This document shows, one piece after another, positions 6,161-9,012 of a DNA stretch of 9,012 nucleotides (position 1 is the stretch's first letter; every line of letters starts with the position of its first letter). The stretch is from JARRQJ01 sp037381915 (GTDB lineage Bacteria; Pseudomonadota; Gammaproteobacteria; DRLM01), in assembly GCA_037381915.1 (NCBI GenBank), contig JARRQJ010000085.1, forward strand, positions 1 through 9,012, given 5' to 3'. The notes beneath the pieces were generated by a model. That model was not told where the DNA came from. It did no database searches and was given only the letters and a program-made list of their open reading frames with translations. The position numbers and the translations under genes were made by a program.

Positions 6161-6661
6161 ATGTCCGGCTTAAGCAGATTTTTTAATGAAAACAATATCC
6201 ATCTGGCATTTGAGGTGGGTCTCATACTCAAAGGTGTCATCGCCTTGTTTGAGATAATTGGCGGTATTTTGGCGTACTTCGTAAGCCAGCATTTCTTGCT
6301 GCATGTTGTTCTTGCCGTCACTCAGGATGAGCTAAGCGAGGATCCGAAGGATTTTATTGCCCATTACCTCATTCATACTGCGCAGACATTTTCCGTCAGT
6401 TCACAGCATTTCGCCGCCTTCTATCTGTTCAGTCACGGCGCTATCAAAATGGCTCTCATTGTCGGTCTCCTGCAGAAGAGGCTCTGGTTCTACCCGGCGG
6501 CTATAGTGGTCTTCGGGCTGTTCATCATCTACCAGTTATATCGATTCAGCTTCACACATTCCGCGTGGCTGTTGGTTCTAACCCTGCTCGACATAGTCGT
6601 GATATGGCTCACGCGCCATGAGTGGAAATATTTGAGAAATATGCCGACAACTCAAACATGA
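6161..6661 (+). CDS. DUF2127-type small integral membrane protein
   Basis: A 166-residue protein with four predicted membrane helices at about residues 15-41, 84-105, 108-128 and 132-154. The opening NNIHLAFEVGLILKGVIALF, with its helix beginning FEVGLILKG, and the later SHGAIKMALIVGLL (90-103) resemble the uncharacterised DUF2127 family; this rests on pattern memory, not a search. No catalytic residues can be pointed to, and the function is unknown. The ATG at 6161 is forced by an in-frame TAA at 6149-6151. No good ribosome site precedes it, although a GAGGA/GTG pair occurs just before that stop. The gene is clearly AT-richer than its neighbours (about 46% GC by hand count over 6181-6480, against about 57-65% in single 60-base lines of emrB and petB), which suggests acquisition. 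It is transcribed divergently from petABC and stands alone. Confidence 0.75.
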   Translation: MSGLSRFFNENNIHLAFEVGLILKGVIALFEIIGGILAYFVSQHFLLHVVLAVTQDELSEDPKDFIAHYLIHTAQTFSVSSQHFAAFYLFSHGAIKMALIVGLLQKRLWFYPAAIVVFGLFIIYQLYRFSFTHSAWLLVLTLLDIVVIWLTRHEWKYLRNMPTTQT

Positions 6662-7005
6662 ATGGCAACGTTCCAAGGCTTGCTATATGCGCGACATATG
6701 AATGTCTGTGTAGCACAATGGCAATTCGGCTGTGCCATGTCTTTTCGACGCAGATTACAGCGACATCTCCAGGCTGTGTCACACCTGGTCCGGCAAGGCT
6801 GTAGACCGCCGGCCGATGTGCTTTGAATAATACGTCGGCTCATAATTGGGCGCAGCAGACGGGCATCGTGGCATTTACTGTGGGTAATTTGCGCGCAGGC
6901 GGTTTCCAAGGTTGAAACGGGGGGATGCATGCGGGTCCGCTGTGTCGGTGGCAACGTGCGCGCGCGGTCTGACCACTCGATTCGTGGCGAACTGCTGCGC
7001 GCAGC
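6662..7005. other. Gene-free stretch between the DUF2127 and GST genes
   Basis: These 344 bases lie between genes pointing at each other. The open frames here (such as 6954-6652 minus) are rich in Cys, Arg and Thr, have no ribosome site and look non-coding. Small dyads are present: GTTTC/GAAAC (6901-6917) and the perfect twelve-base palindrome GCTGCGCGCAGC (6994-7005) directly after the GST stop codon in the minus direction. Neither is followed by a T-run, so no terminator is called. Confidence 0.5.
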
Positions 7006-7734
7006 CTATGAGGAGGCATTACCTGAATTGATACGTGCTCGGACGCTTGCGGCCGACTGGCCAAACAGGATTCTCCTGCTTTCTGCCGTCAGGACGGACC
7101 GGTTCGCATAGGGCCTCGCTTGGCGATAGGCCCTGACGGTGGCGGGTCGTTTACGGATTCGCTCGAACCAGCGCTTAACATTGGGAAAATCGTTCAGCTC
7201 GAGATGTTGTGATTTCCATGGCACGATCCAGGGATAGACGGCTATATCCGCTATGGTGTAGTTCTCGCCAACGAGGTACTGCCGATCTTCGAGCCTGGTA
7301 TCGAGGACGCCGTACAAACGGTTGGTCTCGTTCACATAGCGGTCGACGGCATAGGGAATATTCTCGGCGGCGTAACTGGAGAAGTGGTGATTTTGCCCGG
7401 CCATAGGGCCCAGTCCGCCAACCTGCCAGAACAGCCATTGCAGGGCAGTGGTTCGGCCACGCAGATCTTGCGGCAATAGCTTTTCGGTTTTTTCGGCGAC
7501 ATAGACAAGGATCGCACCCGATTCGAAGACCGATACGGGCTCGCCGCCGTCGGCGGGGGCGGTATCGATAATGGCGGGCATGCGATTGTTGGGACTGATT
7601 GCGACGAACGCGGGCTTGAATTGGTCTCCGGAATGAATGTTGACCGGATTGATGCGGTACTCCAGCCCGGTCTCTTCAAGAAACATGGTGATCTTGTGGC
7701 CATTGGGGGTGGGCCAGTAATAAAGCTCGATCAT
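7006..7734 (-). CDS. yfcG: YfcG-like glutathione S-transferase / disulfide-bond oxidoreductase
   Basis: A 242-residue cytoplasmic protein with the thioredoxin-fold N-domain and all-helical C-domain of the Nu-class GSTs. The start MIELYYWPTPNGHKITMFLE matches E. coli YfcG closely and keeps T9 and N11, which contact glutathione in that protein. P53 in NNRMPAI is the cis-proline, and FESGAIL (70-76) with E71-S72 binds the gamma-glutamyl part. LQWLFWQVGGLGPMAGQNHH and ENYTIADIAVYPWIVPW are C-domain signatures. There is no active-site Cys at the N-terminus, as in YfcG, which works as a glutathione-dependent disulfide reductase. The protein is about 27 residues longer than E. coli YfcG, mostly at the C-terminus (after RPATVRAY). 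The start at 7734 has GGGAG (7741-7745) six bases upstream. It appears monocistronic. Confidence 0.93.
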   Translation of the reverse strand: MIELYYWPTPNGHKITMFLEETGLEYRINPVNIHSGDQFKPAFVAISPNNRMPAIIDTAPADGGEPVSVFESGAILVYVAEKTEKLLPQDLRGRTTALQWLFWQVGGLGPMAGQNHHFSSYAAENIPYAVDRYVNETNRLYGVLDTRLEDRQYLVGENYTIADIAVYPWIVPWKSQHLELNDFPNVKRWFERIRKRPATVRAYRQARPYANRSVLTAESRRILFGQSAASVRARINSGNASS

Positions 7735-7930
7735 CGGTATCTCCCTATATAGATGTCACCATAAGGGGTTACCGCGTACAATGCGGCCTTCCACCTTCAG
7801 TTATGACAACACTTGATCTGCAATGATCCGCCAAGCCGAGAGTGTCCTGGTGCGCCGTACTGCATGTTTGGTAATCAGTGCGTCCTCTTGGGTTTGGGTG
7901 GAAATTTCTTAGTCTTTCGAAAAATATGTG

Positions 7931-7968
7931 GTAAAAAAGAGATCCCGGCGCCCGTGGACGCCGGGATC
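7931..7968 (-). terminator. Strong intrinsic terminator on the minus strand
   Basis: A perfect ten-base-pair GC-rich stem, GATCCCGGCG (7941-7950) with CGCCGGGATC (7959-7968), encloses an eight-base loop. On the minus strand the stem is followed at once by TCTTTTTTAC (7940-7931), the layout of a rho-independent terminator. No minus-strand protein gene lies between it and the divergent cysH start, so it must end an RNA that begins within about 370 bases to the right, or act as an insulator for the GST gene. Confidence 0.75.
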
Positions 7969-8122
7969 CAAAATGCCTAGCGTTGGGAACCAGGCATGCT
8001 TCCCGTCCCGGGGGAGGGGAAAGGGACGGGGTGAGTACAAGTGGGATCGTACTCACACTTTGATATGGGGATGGGGCCGCTGACTTCAAGGTTGGAAGCT
8101 TAGCGGTCCCCGTCCTATCCCC
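7931..8122 (-). ncRNA. Candidate structured RNA: five hairpins in a row ending in an intrinsic terminator
   Basis: Read on the minus strand the order is: a long hairpin (8122-8067; GGGGAT/ATCCCC plus GGGG/CCCC, CCGCT/AGCGG and CTTC/GAAG with bulges); GTGAGTAC/GTACTCAC (8056-8031, perfect 8 bp); CCCGTCCC/GGGACGGG (8030-8002, perfect 8 bp, touching the previous stem); ATGCCT/AGGCAT (7997-7973); and the terminator stem (7968-7941) followed by the T-tract. Almost every base belongs to a stem or its loop. I recognise no known RNA family. The 5' end and promoter are not identified; the true transcript could start further right. It could instead be a DNA-level repeat element or part of a plus-strand leader of cysH, but the T-tract points to the minus strand. 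Confidence 0.45.
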
Positions 8123-8204
8123 TGAAAATGAATTGGCCGGCCTCTCCAAGGCCTTCGGTTTACCTGCGCAGCGGATACCGTTGCAACATAACTGTTGGAA
8201 ATTA

Positions 8205-8318
8205 ATGGCTATTTTTCTGGTTTGGCGGCAGGGATCGGGCTTGCCTGCGCAGGCCGATGACCTCGCGGCAAACTGCGGTTTTGTCTCGCCGCGGCTTTTG
8301 CTAAGCTTGGCGACTTAG
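8205..8318 (+). other. Possible 37-codon ORF in the cysH leader
   Basis: ATG at 8205 with a weak GGAA four bases upstream reads MAIFLVWRQGSGLPAQ and ends at TAG 8316-8318, 17 bases before cysH. It spans the leader hairpin at 8264-8293, so translation could affect its folding. It contains one Cys and no run of regulatory codons. The evidence for real translation is poor. Confidence 0.2.
8264..8299 (+). promoter_or_regulatory. Attenuator-like hairpin in the cysH leader
   Basis: CGCGGC (8264-8269) pairs with GCCGCG (8288-8293), and inside it AAAC (8270-8273) pairs with GTTT (8278-8281) around TGCG. Together they form a ten-pair stem with a six-base bulge on one side. GCTTTT follows (8294-8299). 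This resembles a weak intrinsic terminator about 40 bases before cysH, as in attenuation or riboswitch control. No known riboswitch is recognised. Confidence 0.35.
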
Positions 8319-8319
8319 C
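8300..8319 (+). promoter_or_regulatory. Inverted repeat directly before the cysH ribosome site
   Basis: GCTAAG (8300-8305) and CTTAGC (8314-8319) are perfect inverted repeats with an eight-base spacer, ending four bases before the putative Shine-Dalgarno GGGAAG (8324-8329). It may be an operator dyad or a small hairpin limiting ribosome access. AAGCTTAGC also occurs at 8096-8104, inverted relative to 8300-8308. Confidence 0.3.
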
Positions 8320-8335
8320 GGCTGGGAAGCTTGTC

Positions 8336-9012
8336 ATGCCTGATTTTGCCGAAAGCAGCTCCGCCGCCGGGACTCCGGCGCTGGAGATCGCGGCGTTGAA
8401 CGCGAAATACAGCCTCTTGAGTTTTGCCCAGCGCATCGAACAGCTGTACCATGATTTCGATCCCGGCACGGTGATGGTAACCTCGTCCTTCGCGGCGACC
8501 TCGGCCTATTTCCTGCACATCATCTCCCGCATCCGCCCCCAGCAGACCATCTTCTTCATCGATACCGGCTATCATTTCCCGGAGACCTTGAGTTACAAGG
8601 ATTATCTGAGCGAATTATATCGGTTGGTGGTGAAGGACGTGCGCCCGGAGGAATGGAAGCACGAGTTTACCGCCCGGGACGAGACCTACAAATCGGATCC
8701 GGATTTTTGCTGCTCCGTTAACAAGGTGGAACCTCTCGACGAGGTAAAGAAGGATTACCGCGTTTGGGTATCCAGCCTGATGCGCTGGCAGACGTCCCAT
8801 CGCGCCGGTTTGGAAATCTTCGAAGAGCGCGGGGGCGTCATCAAGTTCTATCCCATGGTGGACGTGGGTAAGGATGAACGTGACGCCTATATTCGCGAAC
8901 ATCAATTACCGTTTCACCCCCTGGTGGCCCGGGGCTACTCTTCCGTCGGCTGTTCCCATTGTACGGTGCCGGGCGATGATCGCGCCGGTCGCTGGGTGGA
9001 CACGCCCAAGAA
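8336..9012 (+). CDS. cysH: CysH-family APS/PAPS reductase, N-terminal 225 residues (3' end outside window)
   Basis: Visible motifs: TSSFAATSAYFLH (49-61) at the nucleotide-binding loop; FFIDTGYHFPET (73-84); the iron-sulfur cysteine pair CCSVNKVEPL (125-134); VWVSSLMRWQTSHRAG (143-158) in place of the usual GLRRxQSxxR; and GYSSVGCSHCTVP (200-212) with C206 and C209. CC plus CxxC are the ligands of the [4Fe-4S] cluster of assimilatory APS reductases, so adenylyl sulfate rather than PAPS is the likely substrate, giving sulfite for cysteine synthesis with thioredoxin as reductant. The catalytic ECGLH-type Cys normally lies near the C-terminus, beyond the window. The RAGRW stretch (216-220) before it is present. 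The start ATG 8336 is preferred (GGGAAG 6 bases upstream); the frame is open only back to 8261 and has no other ATG, GTG or TTG. Confidence 0.92.
   Translation, partial: MPDFAESSSAAGTPALEIAALNAKYSLLSFAQRIEQLYHDFDPGTVMVTSSFAATSAYFLHIISRIRPQQTIFFIDTGYHFPETLSYKDYLSELYRLVVKDVRPEEWKHEFTARDETYKSDPDFCCSVNKVEPLDEVKKDYRVWVSSLMRWQTSHRAGLEIFEERGGVIKFYPMVDVGKDERDAYIREHQLPFHPLVARGYSSVGCSHCTVPGDDRAGRWVDTPK

Larger units (their letters stand above)
7735..8335. other. 601-base gene-free stretch between GST and cysH, rich in RNA-like structure
   Basis: The two flanking genes diverge, so both promoters should lie here. No protein gene is convincing: the 126-codon minus frame at 8149-7769 runs straight through the hairpin array and has low-complexity Pro/Ser/Arg content. 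From left to right it holds the GST ribosome site, an undistinguished stretch (7750-7930), a T-tract plus five hairpins (7931-8122), another undistinguished stretch with a twice-used CCTGCGCAG (8163-8171 and 8244-8252), and the cysH leader structures (8264-8319). Confidence 0.6.

Noticed and set aside
6994..7005. Perfect palindrome GCTGCGCGCAGC directly after the GST stop
   Set aside because: It has no loop and no following T-run. Short GC palindromes are frequent by chance in DNA of this composition.
7769..8149. 126-codon open frame on the minus strand in the GST-cysH gap
   Set aside because: It runs through the hairpin array, has a low-complexity Pro/Ser/Arg-rich product and no ribosome site or recognisable domain. 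The RNA-structure explanation fits better.
8163..8252. CCTGCGCAG repeated at 8163 and 8244, the second within the palindrome GCCTGCGCAGGC
   Set aside because: Two copies of a nine-base near-palindrome could be operators, but with no third copy or known regulator match the case is too weak to list as a finding.
8133..8318. 61-codon frame in the cysH leader, with GLPAQ occurring twice
   Set aside because: The repeated GLPAQ comes from the duplicated CCTGCGCAG. There is no ribosome site at the first start, and only a weak one at ATG 8205. Kept only as a low-confidence leader ORF.

Overview
The window looks like a chromosomal segment of a respiring proteobacterium, most likely gammaproteobacterial. 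Three features support this: a three-gene bc1 operon with a separate Rieske protein and cytochrome c1; a cytochrome b whose helix-D haem histidines are 15 positions apart, as in beta/gammaproteobacteria (recalled family knowledge); and a YfcG-like glutathione transferase. Most genes are GC-rich. The small membrane-protein gene at 6161-6661 is clearly more AT-rich. No insertion sequence, CRISPR array, tRNA or rRNA was seen.

Layout from left to right. 1-1843 (+): the end of an EmrA/HlyD-type membrane fusion protein, overlapped by an EmrB-type DHA2 major facilitator, a drug-efflux pair followed by a terminator-like hairpin at 1921-1946. 2123-2836 (+): a CPBP/CAAX-type intramembrane protease. 2837-3021: a convergent gap with two hairpins. 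5592 down to 3022 (-): petA-petB-petC, encoding the Rieske protein, cytochrome b and cytochrome c1 of the quinol:cytochrome c oxidoreductase. 5593-6160: a divergent gap dense in dyads. 6161-6661 (+): a four-helix DUF2127-type membrane protein. 6662-7005: no gene seen. 7734 down to 7006 (-): a YfcG-like GST-fold disulfide oxidoreductase. 7735-8335: a 600-base gene-free stretch. 8336 to the edge (+): a CysH-type APS/PAPS reductase carrying the cysteines of the iron-sulfur subgroup.

The functional cores are respiration (PetABC moves electrons from quinol to cytochrome c and pumps protons), export (EmrAB-like), thiol redox chemistry (GST) and sulfate assimilation (CysH). The most unusual material is in three places. 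First, a run of five back-to-back hairpins at 7941-8122 ends, on the minus strand, in a textbook intrinsic terminator although no minus-strand protein gene lies upstream of it; it is a candidate structured RNA. Second, the cysH leader has an attenuator-like arrangement. Third, the bc1 subunits carry unusual residues: PAWY at the quinol-oxidation site, CTHLCC in the Rieske cluster loop, and a KR rather than RR Tat motif. All functional calls rest on motif recognition by eye; no database search was possible.
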